Numbered from the stretch's first letter, positions 46,055-59,040 are shown. The stretch: 64,000 nucleotides of DNA from Aldrovandia affinis (GCA_029706075.1 JAINUG010000383.1:62001-126000); one strand, 5' to 3'. The notes: generated by a model from the sequence alone, not told the origin. Translations and numbers: made by a program.

Positions 46055-49000
46055 ATAAAAAGCTGACTTTTTGTCATTTGTATTTTCTTCAATGGAACCC
46101 TTATGTATTGTAGCTTATCAACAATATTGTAGCTATCATCAATGTTCAAATTCACTATTACCAGTGATAACAATTTCACTGATGTAAATACAGTGCTATG
46201 GATTTGTCATACAGTGCTTTTAGGCCTACATTAGATTTCAGTATATCTCATACTTCATAGATTTTTCCGTTTCTTGCTTTATTAAATGATAGATGGGAGA
46301 ATGATTGTGACCTGCCTTAACATGATTCACTATATGTATTTGATTCAAAACAACAGGAAAATATTTAACAGCACACTTCAAAATGAATTGCCTTTTAGAT
46401 TCATACTGTTCCTAGTCTGCCTTCTTGCAATGAGTCTGTGTTTGACTACCAGTCATAAGCAAGCCAATGTACTCTTGCTTTACATGATGATAAAACAAAC
46501 ACATCATCCACAGGCTTTAAAGTGTACCTGTGTAAAGTTTAGTAACCAATTGCACCTCACATTGCAGTATGGACAATGTGAGTTTCAAGAACAAACGTCC
46601 GGCTGAATGCGATGATTATCATTGTTCCTATGTCAGATTTGCAGATGTAAGGGGAGTATTGTTTTATTCCATGGGGAGATTAATATTACATACTATAATG
46701 GTGGCCTGCACTTAGGAATTTGGTTTCATTTTGTATGGCTCTTGATCCCCACAACAAAAAACATTTCCACACAGTGCATCTCCATAACAGAGCTTAAATG
46801 TGAGATTATACTGATGCTAGTATTATTTATTATTATCTTTTAAACAAAATCCAGCCACTGTTCTGCATCCATGCATTGCTCTCATATTTCACTCCATTCT
46901 GATCGTGTTCACAATACACTAACCAGGGATCATATAAACACTATATAAAAATAATTTTGAAAAAGGTTGCTCTGAGTGATTTGGGTGAGGATCAACAATA
47001 ATTCATAAACTGCATTTTTCATGTACGTGGTTACACATAAATTACAGGGGCATTCAAACCATGGCTTCTTTGTTGAAAAGGCTGTGAAGCTTGAATAGTT
47101 TGACTATAGCTTAATTATTGGCTGAAACTGAAGGACTCATTGAACATTCCACTGAGCATTTATGTTGGCCGATAGTGTGGCCAGGTCCTCAAGGCCACTT
47201 CAGTAAACATTTTGTTTCGTGATGAGGTGAAAATTCACACTATTAGTCTCATACATTGTCAACATATTTTTCCACTGTGTTCAGAACCTGTTTTCGTAAC
47301 CCGTCTCTTGGGTCAACATTTTCCAGCTGCCACTGTGTTAGGATGTATTCTATTTGAGTAAATCAAGTGCTTCATTTGATGTTACGGCACCTAAGTACAA
47401 CACATGTCATTGATAATAATTATTCTCCTACTGATTTAAACAACTGAAACAAACAATTCCTCCAAAATGTGTAGTCTTGCCTTACTAGCTAGCCCTTTAA
47501 ATTGAGCTATTGCCATTTAGCTACTGTACATGACCGGAGCTGGCTAATACTTATTTACTTATTTAGTAATTTGCTAGTTAGCTAAATAGATAGACTGGGA
47601 TGTCTTATTAGATTACATATGAATGCATCAGTCTGTCACTGGTACTTGTTATCCTTTGAGCTACTGAGCACTGACTTTGTGATGGCACCTAATTGCTTGA
47701 GATTGTTTGTGTGCATATGTAAATGGCACAGCTAAGATCGTATGTTTGCCTCAACAGAACCTCAGCAACAAGAACAGGAATGAGAGTTTCATTATATTTA
47801 ATGTTAGTGCCCAAAACCAGAGCTGTAGCATATTATGTCACAATGAATACTGTCTTGAGATGACTACCTAGACTCCATCTGTAGTGTAAAACTGAGTATG
47901 AATTAGACAGTGTTGTACTGAGAAAAACTGATTCACTGATCTTTATGATCGTTGTGTGGTACCACGTCCCAATCAGGGAGTTCCATGTCTACCCAAGGGA
48001 AGGATAATGCATAGCAAGAGATTGCTAATGTTCTTGGGAGAACCAGGATAATTAATATTTGCACTTTTATATGTATACTGGATTCAAAATGTTTGGATTT
48101 TTAAGGGTGTGTTTAGGACACATGTTGACACATGTTTTAACACTGGACATGGGTTGTGAAATGAATTTAGAATAGACTTCACACATGGTGTGTGGCGTCA
48201 CTCAGGCCACCCTTCTTGGTGCATGTTCTTGGCATGTGTGAGTTTTTGTGGAGCTTTATAAGCCTACCTACAGCTTATTTGTACAGAGTAAAGACTAGTA
48301 TATCTGTAATGGCAGCTAGCAACATTGAGCAAAGAAGTGTCAGTGCAACATACAAGATAGCTAAAAGTTACAGATAGATAGCTAAAAGATAAATCCACCA
48401 AGTATCTGAACAAAGGAAGGCAGCCTGGTTCCAGTGAAATAGGGGTGTTACCCGCAAAACAAGAAAACCTACCTCACATCACAACAGCATGTGATAACTT
48501 GAACTGAGCTACGGTGGAACTACAGTCCCTTTGAAACATCCAATTTAACCACATCATACAACAAAATATTAATATCTCACTCACCTTTAGATTTAAAGAA
48601 TTTATGGCATTATGAACACCCACTGTGGCACATCTTGTGAGTGCCTTCCTGGGTTGAATTTTGTTTGAGTGGAAAATTATTCTACTGCATGTATTGTTTC
48701 AAGCATCAGTACTTAAATAAATCCATAAAAAATAAATTCACGGTACTGCTCAATGATAGAGCACCGATACATTAAATACGAGCACAGTTCGCCTTCATTA
48801 AGTGTGTATGACACTCAGCAAATCATGCTGGGAGCTTACATTGGCATGTGCAGTATAATCACAGTAGCTACCTATTACGTGACCAACCATTAAACCCCGT
48901 AATGACACCTTCTTATTCGAATGTACTCCATTCGCCTCTCATAAATTGCAATGAAGCTATGCCAATTAATGCATTTCAGTTTACGATGGCGCTAATCATT

Positions 49001-49135
49001 TATTGAACTCACATGATCGCCTGCTTTCTTTGACTGCAAAGTATGATACTGTAACGCAAGCATAAAGCAGTTTATCATTGCACTCAACTGAAAGTAACTG
49101 AACTTTTGCCTCAACTTCCTACTACATGGGTAGCC
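46055..49135. other. upstream flank of card11, nothing recognised
   Basis: AT-rich sequence with short open frames only; no motif, splice-bounded exon or repeat class identified. Confidence 0.5.
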
Positions 49136-49139
49136 TTCA

Positions 49140-49410
49140 TGCGGCCGAATTACCTGTTACGAAGACAACTTTCCTTTCGGGTCTCAGCGACGCAAACGGT
49201 CCATTTCCGTGTATATAATTTAAGAAATGAAGGGGCAAAATGAAGTCGCTGATATCAGACGTAGACAGACCGGCTGGGCTACCTGCGCAAGACTGGTTTC
49301 AGACTCCCGGAGACGATCAGTGCTGAGGAGGAGCTGGGCGTGGACAGATTAGAGGAACCGTGGCGCAGAGGGCTTCACAGACTGCATTACAGAAAAGCAA
49401 CGCGAATTAC
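49140..49410 (-). promoter_or_regulatory. CpG-rich patch, candidate card11 promoter and first exon
   Basis: CpG dinucleotides cluster here in an otherwise CpG-poor flank. On the minus strand a TATATA-like motif (about 49215-49222) precedes a strong donor, AACAG/GTAATT, with GT at 49151-49150. A second donor-like CGCAG/GTAGCC lies at about 49281. The layout suits a short untranslated first exon 12.5 kb upstream of the coding start. The strand assignment and the link to card11 are inference. Confidence 0.3.
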
Positions 49411-49813
49411 ACAGACATAACATGAAAAGCACAGGGGAAAGTGCAATGATACAATATAAACAGAAAAAAGCACATTTGAAAAATTTATGAAATGCATCAT
49501 GTAATTATTGAAACAATAAGATACAGTAGTTCAAGTATGCTGGTATGTGAAACAAGTCCTAATGCTATACTGTAGTTTACAATTATGCATGGCAAGGTTC
49601 TGCATACCTGTAATGATAAAAGGTGCAACATTATATTTCTGAACTGTGTTGTGTTTTACCCAATATACATGTAGCCTATATCTATTTTTCAAGGGAGACC
49701 TGGCCAAGTAAGGCAGCAGAACAGCATTTAAAAGTCAGGTTGACACAGATATGACAATACAATACATTACAACATCTTCCAAGACACCTATATATATACT
49801 TAAAGAATCCAGC

Positions 49814-50383
49814 CTAGGGGAAACATCTACACTCCTCCTTAAGGACATCTGCAACCAGGGTCTTGAACTCCCTAAGTGGTACCAGCACCTCTAACTGGAG
49901 AACCTTTTGTAAGGTGTTCCATGTTGTGGGTGCACAATATGAAAAGGCAGTTTTTCCTAACGTGGAAACAACCCTGGGGACTTTTAAAAGCAGCAGCCTG
50001 CTAGACCATGTTTGGTAACTACTAACTGCAAAGTTAAGGAGGCTACAAAGGTAACTGGGCAATTTGCACAGGATTGCCTTGTAGGTAAAAACGCACAAAT
50101 GTAACTGTTTATGTGTAGCTAGAGAAGGCTATTCCACCATTTCATATAAACTACAATGATGGGTGGATGATCTGGCATTTGTGATAAAGCGCAACGCTGC
50201 ATGGTAGACAGAATTTAGTTTTCCGAGCAGAGATGATGCTGCATGCATGTACAACAAATCCCCATAGTCAATCACAGATAAAAAGGTGGCTTGAACAAGT
50301 TTCTTTCTACCTTCAGAGGGGAAACGGGACTTGTTACGAAAATAAAAACCTAAAAACCTTACATTAAACATTACAATTAGCAT
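49814..50383 (-). pseudogene. non-LTR retrotransposon (LINE) reverse transcriptase C-terminal remnant
   Basis: Two adjoining minus-strand frames read KLVQATFLSVIDYGDLLYMH and KLNSVYHAALRFITNARSST (50383-50129), then YKAILCKLPSYLCSLL and LLKVPRVVSTLGKTAFSYCA (50098-49814). These match the C-terminal part of fish LINE reverse transcriptases. The catalytic palm is missing and the frames are offset, so it is a 5'-truncated dead copy. Confidence 0.75.
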
Positions 50384-51535
50384 AACTAGTTTTATATACG
50401 TAGTTTACATTACAGTTGTTTAATTCACTGTATTTCCTTTACAGTGCATACAGTAGGTAAAAAGTGTGTAGCTGATGAAAGTTCTATAATAAACCTGTAA
50501 GCTAAATATATTTAAGAAATATTAAATATTGGTTTGTGTTTTTTTGATCAATCTGTAGTTTCATTTACATAATCAATATCAATATTTGGACTTCCATTTT
50601 TTCCACTCTCTGATGTTACACATCTTTTCATTAAATTAAAATTGTTTTCCAAAAACCGATATCAGTGGAGAATAACATTACTGTAAAACCTTATTTTCAG
50701 TGGCAGATGGTTGAGCTATGCAAATCTGTTTTCATCACATATTTGTTTTCTTTTTCTTGCAAACAGTTAGTGCCTGCTAAATGATCCTATTCTGTGCATA
50801 CTGTACATCTGAGACAAGACCTACATTTTTTTATTTTATTTTAAGAACAACTCTGCTACAGCTTGCATATGGCTATAGCATAGTATATAATTGCATATAA
50901 TTTCCTCCGTGTTTCTCCATATAAAAACAAGGCAAGTTTTTGACTTCTTTCTTTCCTCATGAATATCTCATGCTGTTTAAAACAAAACACATCCATACAA
51001 AAATATTTGGTGAAGCAAAGAAAGGGGTTAGGGGCAATATATCCAACCTCTTTCATATTCACTGTATTCAGTGAAAATAACTCTCCAATCTTTCTTTGCA
51101 TGGATGTTATAGAACTCTTCAGGAGATAAGCAGAGCAATCATGGGTTGCAGACCCTTGCCTCCTTGATTCAACCACAGTCTCCTGTGGTAAAATGTCATT
51201 ACTGTATGCAGACGGACAGCCAGACAGAACTAAATGCAATACCCCCAGGGTGAGACTAACAACTGCATGTAGTTTCTGTGAATAGGTTCTTACCTTTCTC
51301 TCACCTTGATTTCCTCTTACTGCATTTGCATCATCCATCCATGTACTGTTGCTAATAGAGTCATCCCATTGCCTTTTATTGCATCATTTCACTCAGTTCA
51401 ATTTTCAGTTGTCAATGACTTGACTGACAGCAATAAGGCGCCATCAGCCAGATGACCATAGCTATCAGTAGCATGTTTTTCCTGAGAATTCAGCAAATAT
51501 TTTAGGGATGATATGCACTTAAAACAGGTAACATA

Positions 51536-52680
51536 GAGGTAATTGCCAAAATAAAGGAAACACTTGAGTAAATGAGGAATAAAAAGTATATTGAAAGCAG
51601 GTGCTTCCACACAGCTGTGGTTCCTAAGTTAATTAAGCAATTAACATCCCAAAATGCTTAGGTTCATGGATAAAAATTCTGGGCAGGCCCAGTTGGCCAT
51701 TATTTTGGCTACCATGGCTAGAACTGCTGATGTTTCAAGGTGTTGGCATGGAAGTCTGAGGGGAAGACATCATTAACTAGGGGCAACTGGTCGAAAGTGC
51801 ATACTCCTCGACCGTGATGTCTGTGCACTGGTTCGAGATAGAAGGCAAAATAGAGAATCAACTCTGAATCAGTTGTCTGCAAATAATAATCTACGGTGTG
51901 AGCAGGCAGTTTCCTCAAGAACAGTCTGTCAAGAACTTCACAGAGAGGGATACTATGGTCGGGTTGCAGTGCATAAACCCCTTATTACACCTAAAAATGC
52001 ATGTTTGCAAGTAAAGTGGTGCAAAGAACAAACATTAGTCTACTGAGCAGTGGAAAAAAAAGTCATATTGCCAAATTAGTTCTCCATCACCCTTTTCTCA
52101 ACAAGCGAATGAGTGCATATGTGGCACACACCAAAAGAAACCTACAGGCCCAAGTGCTTGTTTCCCACAGTGAAGGAGACTCTGTCATGATGTGGGGTGC
52201 ATTGTCCTGGCATGGTTTAGGTCCACTCAACCTCTTAGAGGGCGACGTAAATGCCAATATATACAAAGCCATTCTGAGGGATCACCTTCATCCAATGGTG
52301 AAGCATTTCTATCCTGATGGGAATGGTTTCTTCCAGGATGACAATACTCCCATCCACAGGGCATCAGTGGTCACTGAATGGCTTGATGAGCATGAAAATG
52401 ATGTAAACCATTTGCCATTGCTGTCTCAGTCTCCAGATCTCAACTCAATTGGATACTTATGGAAGATTTTGGAGCGGCGCGTGTCTTTTCCACCACCACA
52501 ACAAAACACCAAATGATGGAATTTCTCATAAAATAATGGTGATGCATCTGTCCAACAGAAGTCCAGACACTTGTAGAATCTATGCCACGGTACATTGAAG
52601 CTGTTCTGGTGGCTCGTGGTGGCCCAACACCCTATTAAGACACATTATGTTAGTGTTTCATTTCTTTTGGCAGTTACCTG
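51536..52680 (+). mobile_element. Tc1-like transposon, near full length but mutated
   Basis: TA at 51534-51535 and 52681-52682 flank inverted ends GAGGTAATTGCCAAAATAAA and (reverse complement of the right end) CAGGTAACTGCCAAAAGAAA. At 1145 bp it is the longest copy of its family here. It feeds the derivatives at 27371, 56100 and 62968. Confidence 0.88.
52001..52516 (+). pseudogene. Tc1-like transposase, C-terminal DDE part
   Basis: The frame contains GDSVMMWGALSWHGLGPLNL, the second catalytic region as FFQDDNTPIHRA, and SQSPDLNSIGYLWKILERR, matching the QDN-P-H and SPDLNPIE-LW motifs of Tc1 transposases. The P-to-S change in DLNSIG, the lost N-terminal frame and stops upstream indicate an inactive gene. 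Confidence 0.85.
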
Positions 52681-53314
52681 TATTTTGTAGCGTTTACAAT
52701 GATTTTAGTTACAATTTTTGATTATCCTCTCTTCATTTCAGTTGGATTTGGTGCTGAGACCTACATGTCCTGCAAATCATTCCATATCTATATTGTTAGT
52801 GGTCCTCAATTTTTATCTTGTAAAAGTGATTGTGGATATGATTCATGAAGTGATGAGCTGGATGTCACAAACATTATGGGACAACACAAACATTTGATCC
52901 TGTTCTATTCTGTCCCATTATTCTGTACACTCATATAATTCATTTAACTTGCATACACACACCCTATTCTCCCTTTCACTGACTAGCCCACAGGCTGTGC
53001 ACATCTGCAAATGGCATGGACCTTGGGGTTGTTTTGGGCCTGCTCAGTGTCTCTGCTTATGTTAAAGTATTATGAAAACAATTGGACACAGACATCTGGA
53101 GTTATCAATGTGTGAAGGGCTCAGGGTCATCTTTGCCCTAGAGTCAGGACAATCATCATCTTGGTCAAGGGTCCACCCCAGAGGTGAGGTTTTATCTGGC
53201 CAAAGAGCACCTCATTGGACAATCAAGATGATCACAGGCCCATGGGTGTGGGTGATTATGAGCTGAGCTGATGTTGGGAATGTATCCTGTCAAATGAAGG
53301 GAGGGAAGGGCATA

Positions 53315-53658
53315 CAGTCAAGCCGGAATGTCTGCACACCCCTTTCACCCTCTCCAACTGAATTTACCACAGGTGGACTAGAATCAAGTTGTAGAAACAT
53401 CTCAAGCAGTATCAGTGGAAACAAAATGCACCTCAGCTCACTTTTGGGTGTCATATCAAAGGGTGTGCACACTTGTGTACATATGATATTTTACATTTAG
53501 ATTTTTAATAAATTAGCACAATTTTCACTTTGTCATTATGGGCTATTTTTTGTAGAATTTTGAGACAAAAAATGAACTTAATCTATTGTAGAATAAGTCT
53601 GTAACTCAATGAAACGTGGAGAGGGTGAAAGGGGTGTGCATACTTTCCGGCTTGACTG
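53315..53658. mobile_element. 344-bp Tc1/mariner-type MITE with near-perfect inverted ends
   Basis: Left arm CAGTCAAGCCGGAATGTCTG then CACACCCCTTTCACCCTCTC. The reverse complement of the right arm is CAGTCAAGCCGGAAAGTATG then the same 20 bases. TA flanks both sides. The AT-rich core has no coding potential. Confidence 0.9.
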
Positions 53659-54724
53659 TAGGAGGAAGGGGGCTTCCCCACCTATCTTATAATAATGGAT
53701 GTAAAGTGTGAATCTTTAGAGCGTTTTTGGTTTGGCATTGAATGGCTCTCCCCATGTGCACATTGGTCAATGAATGTCCGTCGTTCAAGCCTATCACTGC
53801 CATCTCATCTTTGAGTCCTGGGAGATCTGGGGGATGTCAAGTTCCACTTCAATTCACACTTTAGAGACCATCATATTCAACCATACTGGGCCCAAAATAT
53901 AGTCAGGTGACAGGACCTCAGCCACCTGATTATATTCCGGGATTTGATGATGGAAAAATGACAACCATTTTACATGAGCAAAAGGAAAAATGGCAATATC
54001 TGCTTGATCAAGTGTTCTGTAGAAGAATAATAGCTTCTCTGTTAAAAACGGGTAATAGTGTATTATCTCCATCTAGCAAACACAAAATAAATTCCACCTG
54101 TCCAGTTAGGCAGGCTGTCAAAACTATGTGCATGAATAAAGACCCTGCAACTTAAAACTCTGAAAATTAATATTGGATTAGTGAACTGAAAATGACATTC
54201 ATAAACTTGAATTTGGCCAAGCAAAATGCTGTGGCAACAGCAGCAGTAATAGTAGTAGCATTGCTGGGAAGACTAAAATAAAACATCACTTTGAAAAATT
54301 ATGTATCCACCCCTTCATTAAAATATTTATTGAAATCTCTGGAGAGAGCCTACCTAATTCAAGGTAATCCAATTAACAGACAAGACAGGTCCACCTTGAC
54401 ATGTAGCCAACAAAAAGAGCTCTGGTGTAATGCGGAAGTGATTGAAAGAATGTCATTGAATGGGTAAGGAACATTGTGGATAGAAATATGTAGTTAATCT
54501 GGGTAAAGGGCAAGGTAGAGTACAAAGTGATTGAGGAAATCAAATCAGGAAAAGTCCAGATGAAACTATCGATGAGACATGCCATGGCATAGTGCAGACA
54601 ATCCTCATGAGATGTTATCGTTGTTATGATTGCTCTCTCTTTGTTGAAAACATCAGCCAAGAATTGAAGTACAACGTGGTTAAGAGGAGCCCCCTTAGAC
54701 CTTTGTACTATGAAGAACTATGTA

Positions 54725-54870
54725 CAGTGGATATAAAAAGTATTCACCCCTTTTGGCATTTTTCACATTTTATTTTCTTACTTTGTGGAATCAAAATTGA
54801 TTTAATTTAGATTTTTTTACATCGATCAACACAAAATGCTACATAATGTTAAATAAAAAAAGTGTGTACT
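54725..54870. mobile_element. Tc1/mariner-type terminus, one end only
   Basis: After TA, CAGTGGATATAAAAAGTATT then CACCCC begins a terminus typical of fish MITEs. The matching right end is not found in the window. Confidence 0.5.
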
Positions 54871-56099
54871 GTATATATACTAGTAATAGCATATATGTAT
54901 TAATACACTGTATATGTATTAATAGTACATCTATAATACTGAGGTGGATTTTGCAATGACTATGCCAGGGTTTGCAATGAACAGATCTCAATTTTCTCAC
55001 AGACACTTTCTACTATTAAGTCACTCATGCACATAACGCCTAATGGGAAATCATTCCATAAATATTTATTATTCACAGCATTTACCTACCTTACATGGTT
55101 TGGTCTTTTGGCAGCAGACATTAGTCTAATACTTTTAGCTGACTTGCTCTTTGGGGACTGTAATTATTATGATAATTTGTTAATGGCAGCTGAACACAAA
55201 TCTGTTTGCCTCCCAACCTTTAGTTTAAAAAATAACTCAATTGTGGGAAAACAGGAAAACATCTTTAGGTCAATCCTGGCAATTCCCTTTTCAGAAGCAG
55301 TGATGTGTTCGGAGAAGCAAGAAATGATTTTCATAATAATGAGTTCATATTGAAAACGCTGGACTTGTCATCATGCTTGAACAAATACTCCACTAAAACC
55401 TGTTACATGTTACTCACTCAATTAAAAAAATAATAATAATATAGGCATTTTCAATTATAAATTGTGCATTAGCAATACAGTGACTATTATTCAAAGTGAT
55501 ATATAGATCGTTCTTGTCAGAAACATTACAATGTGTTGTACAGTAATATTGTAACTGTTTGAGGTTTTGAAATGGAAATGTTTGAATACTGTAACCAAAC
55601 TGAATCTGCAAAACAAGAAAAAGCTAAAAAGAAATGCAGTGGCTAAATGGAATGGCTATTGTACTGGACTATTGTAAAAAGTCACTGCAAACGTTCAGTT
55701 TTACATTTCACAACAAATAACAGAAATCTAACTACAGGACTGAGAGCCCCATGGGTAAAAACCGGCATCACATACGGACCAGAATGGCAGCAGATGTGCA
55801 CAAAGGGAAGTAACAGACTGAAAACTGGCAACTCAGAAAAGTGTGAAAAATGACAGCATGTGGCAATTAAATGCACCTGACTCTCTCTCTCTTTAAAGAG
55901 AGTGCAGCACTGGACACCACACATGGGCATGATAAATGTGCCACATTTTGAAGACCATGTATTCACAGGGATTAGAGGAACCCTTGGGTGCCTATAGTAG
56001 CACTATGACCAAACGGTCTGTTGCATCACCCTGGATTGATTCCTGGTTCATTTCTCATTCAGGGTGAACCTATATCAGTTAAATTCCTAAGCTGAGGTA

Positions 56100-56405
56100 G
56101 AGGTATCTGCCAAAGGTGACAGTTGAGTAAAGGAAACAGTTGAGTAAAGGGTTCTGATGACTCTGTAATGGTATGGAGTAAACCATATGCCTTAGCCATC
56201 TCATTGACCATATCTCAACCCAATTGAACACTTATGGGAGATTCTGGAGTGGCGCCTTAGAGAGTACTTTCCACTACCATCAACAAAACATGAAAAATGA
56301 TGTGTATTTCTCATGGATGATGTTGTATCCCTCCAGTAGAGTTCCAGACAATTTTAGAATTTATGCCAAGGTGCATGAAATCTGTTTTGGTGGCTCATGG
56401 CGCAC
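56100..56405 (+). mobile_element. Tc1-like deletion derivative, right end lost
   Basis: A degraded left terminus (AGGTATCTGCCAAAGG) is followed by transposase-derived CAACCCAATTGAACACTTAT and GAGATTCTGGAGTGGCGCCT, as in the 27371 and 51536 copies. The right inverted repeat is not seen. Confidence 0.7.
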
Positions 56406-56435
56406 TGGTAATTCTGACATTTTGTGTTATCAAAC

Positions 56436-56438
<3 letters not shown>

Positions 56439-56483
<45 letters not shown>
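56439..56483. repeat. (GT)n microsatellite
   Basis: About 45 bp of GT dinucleotides next to the truncated Tc1 derivative. Confidence 0.95.
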
Positions 56484-56484
<1 letters not shown>

Positions 56485-56756
56485 TTCTATCTTTTTTAGA
56501 AAAATGGTATCACAACATTGACTACCTAAATTAGTCCCACAAGCACTATAGGCATTTATATTCATTAAGATAATACCTTTGATTGGTAAAGAAAGAAAGT
56601 TGCAGTGTGATACACTGGTTATGGCAACAGGAGGTTGTATACCCCTGAGGGGTATGCCTGAGGACAGTGCCACTTGGTGGTCAAAATGTTAATCATTTAT
56701 AAGGAAAGTGTAGTTATCAAAAGGTGAAAATCATGTCAAATCCTATTTGCTATGTT

Positions 56757-57138
56757 TTTTCTTAATTTGTTTCAGATTTTTTCCCCCTTTTTAAAAGCCA
56801 ATTGTAACTTCTTTCTACTTCAACTAACCCCCTCCCCCTTGCACTGAGCTCACCGCTACAGCAGCTCTGGGACCGGCAGTGGCAGGCAAATGAACCACCT
56901 CCTCTGAGACGGAACCTGCCAAGCCATCGACCGTAACTCCGGTATACACAGAGCCACTCTTATATGTGACAACCTCCTGCCGGCTTTCCTCCCCCTCCCC
57001 TGGGGCAGACAGCCAATCTCCCTGAACGGGACTCTGAGCCAGAGCCGGGCTGGTGCAGCTGGGGAATTTACCCTGGCCACAGTGGGAAACATGCACTCCG
57101 GGCGAGTGTCTTTACTGTTCCGCTACCTGGGGGCCCTT
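56757..57138 (-). mobile_element. SINE with exact 14-bp target duplication
   Basis: Flanked by CTATTTGCTATGTT at 56743-56756 and 57139-57152. The body shares CCTCTGAGACGG, GCCACTCTTAT and CAGACAGCCAATC with the 28168 copy. The head (high-coordinate end) is a diverged tRNA-like region starting GGGCCCCCAGGTAGCGG. Confidence 0.85.
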
Positions 57139-57191
57139 CTATTTGCTATGTTAAATAATTACTGAGCATACATGGTCAAAAAAGGTTAAGC

Positions 57192-57300
57192 AGGGCCTCA
57201 GGTGGTCCAATGGTCTAAGCATTCGCCCAGAATGCAAGTTGCCCACTGCAGCTGCAGTTAAAAACCCAATTCCGCCACTCTGGCTCTGACTTTTTTTTAT
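57192..57300 (+). mobile_element. tRNA-like SINE head fragment
   Basis: GGCCTCAGGTGGTCCAATGG includes box A (TGGTCCAATGG); it ends CACTCTGGCTCTGAC and a T run. Box B is eroded. Related to the 28168 head. Confidence 0.55.
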
Positions 57301-57859
57301 GTGGGAAAAAGATATTTCAACCGTTACCCTAGTAAAATGTCTAAATAACACATATTAAATAATATAATATTGGACCTAGCGTGTTTGTTAATGTCATTTT
57401 ATCCCACCACCTCTGGCTGTTCTTGCATTTTGTTTTGTTTACAACACGATTGCGCACGTGCAGACAGCTCCCTCACATTTCACAACCCTGGTAGGTAGCT
57501 GTTATGTATTATAGCAAAAATAGGCTATAATACTTGTATCAATGTAGATGTGTTTAATACTGATTTTAATGTGAACAAGTTTGTATTTTAGAATATACCA
57601 ATGTTTTGGTGAATTTTTCAATATTTAAAGGATTACAAGGGAAGTTATTATCGTTTTTGCTAACTTTTTGCGATTCATGTTGCTGAAAGTCAATAGAAAC
57701 TAGATGTAAAACTCATCGTAACTTTTGTCATTTTTATTCTTATTTTAATCCTTAGACTATTTTGTATTTAGTTATGCACAATATGACTGTGTATTTTATT
57801 TGATTTCATCTGAAAACATGTATAGATTGTCAACACACCATAACTGCGTGGCGCAGCCT

Positions 57860-57972
57860 ATACTTTTTGTACGTTTTTAGGTTAAAAACTGATACCATGA
57901 TATACCAAAAACCATGATATTGAGTAGTACGATTATCATACGCTGAAAATGTCATACCATCACAGCCCTAGT
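57860..57972 (-). mobile_element. hAT-like terminus, one end
   Basis: On the minus strand TAGGGCTGTGATGGTATGAC then ATTTTCAGCGTATG is a terminus common in fish hAT-type elements. The other end is not located. Confidence 0.4.
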
Positions 57973-58934
57973 TTCCACCCACTTTAAGCTCAGATCAGGT
58001 TGTGTTTGTCCCCAGTGTATCAGTGTAAGATAACACTGATCGACTGGCGCCAAGTCTGAAACTAAAGGGGTGGGGTTTTTGAAATTCAAATACAGACAAC
58101 AGATTGTACCAGATATCCAGCTCTGATTGGTTGGTCTGTCTGTTCAGCATGTTCCAACCATGGTGGGAGGGTACAAAAATAGATTCCTATTCTTCAGCAT
58201 GTAAAATAAGGTCCCATTTGTGGGTGCCCATTGCAAACCAATGGTTTCTGCCACTAAATAAAGCTTCATATATTATATTTTTGATTTCAAACTTTTTCTG
58301 CCAAACTTCAAAGAAATGTAATTTTCAAAATGTATTTTAAATTTAGGCTCGTTTTATTTCAGGGCAAGAAAATTCAATCAAACTTACATTAATTTGCAAA
58401 CGAATTTCACACTTTTTTCATTTGCGTTCAGTTTTTTTGCCATTCACCTGCTGTGAATGTTCTAGAAAATGTAGAAACTCATGATTTTTCTGGGTGTTTT
58501 TGGTGCTTTCACCAACTAACCGTAGTAGAAACAGGATATCACCATAGAGTTGCATCTATCTGTAGAAGACACTGTCCCCTTGGAAGCATTTCATAAGCAA
58601 TTTTGTTTTGTATTTCTGGAGAGGACCAGGTGGCGGAAGCAAAGGCAAATACGTCACTTCACAAGACATCACCTCTACATTGATGTCTTTTCATAGAAGT
58701 GTTTTCCAATTGAAGTTGGATTTGTTTATTTTCATACTGCACAACTTCACAAATGTTCAGTTCCAAATGATCTGAGGCCACCACTCTGTAGTGGTTTTGG
58801 TTCAATTGCTTTTATTCGCACCCAAGGGGAATCACATCACTGTCAGAAGTTTCACATACAACCTCGAACCAAACGAACCACACTTGTGCTCAAATCAAAC
58901 AGTCAAACGAACAAAAGGTAAGAAAGTGACCTAA

Positions 58935-59040
58935 GTGTATCAAATCTTGACCGTACCAGTGTCGACTGTGGCTGGGAGTCCCATGGGGCAATGCACACTT
59001 GGCCTCAGCGTCGCCCAGGGAAGCAGGCTTTCAGTCTCGA
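58935..59040 (+). mobile_element. SINE body fragment
   Basis: GTGTCGACTGTGGCTGGGAG and CATGGGGCAATGCACACTTG match the body of the repeat at 34820-35035 on the opposite strand. Confidence 0.5.

Noticed and set aside
56824..57096. 90-codon minus open frame
   Set aside because: Lies entirely inside the SINE at 56757-57138.
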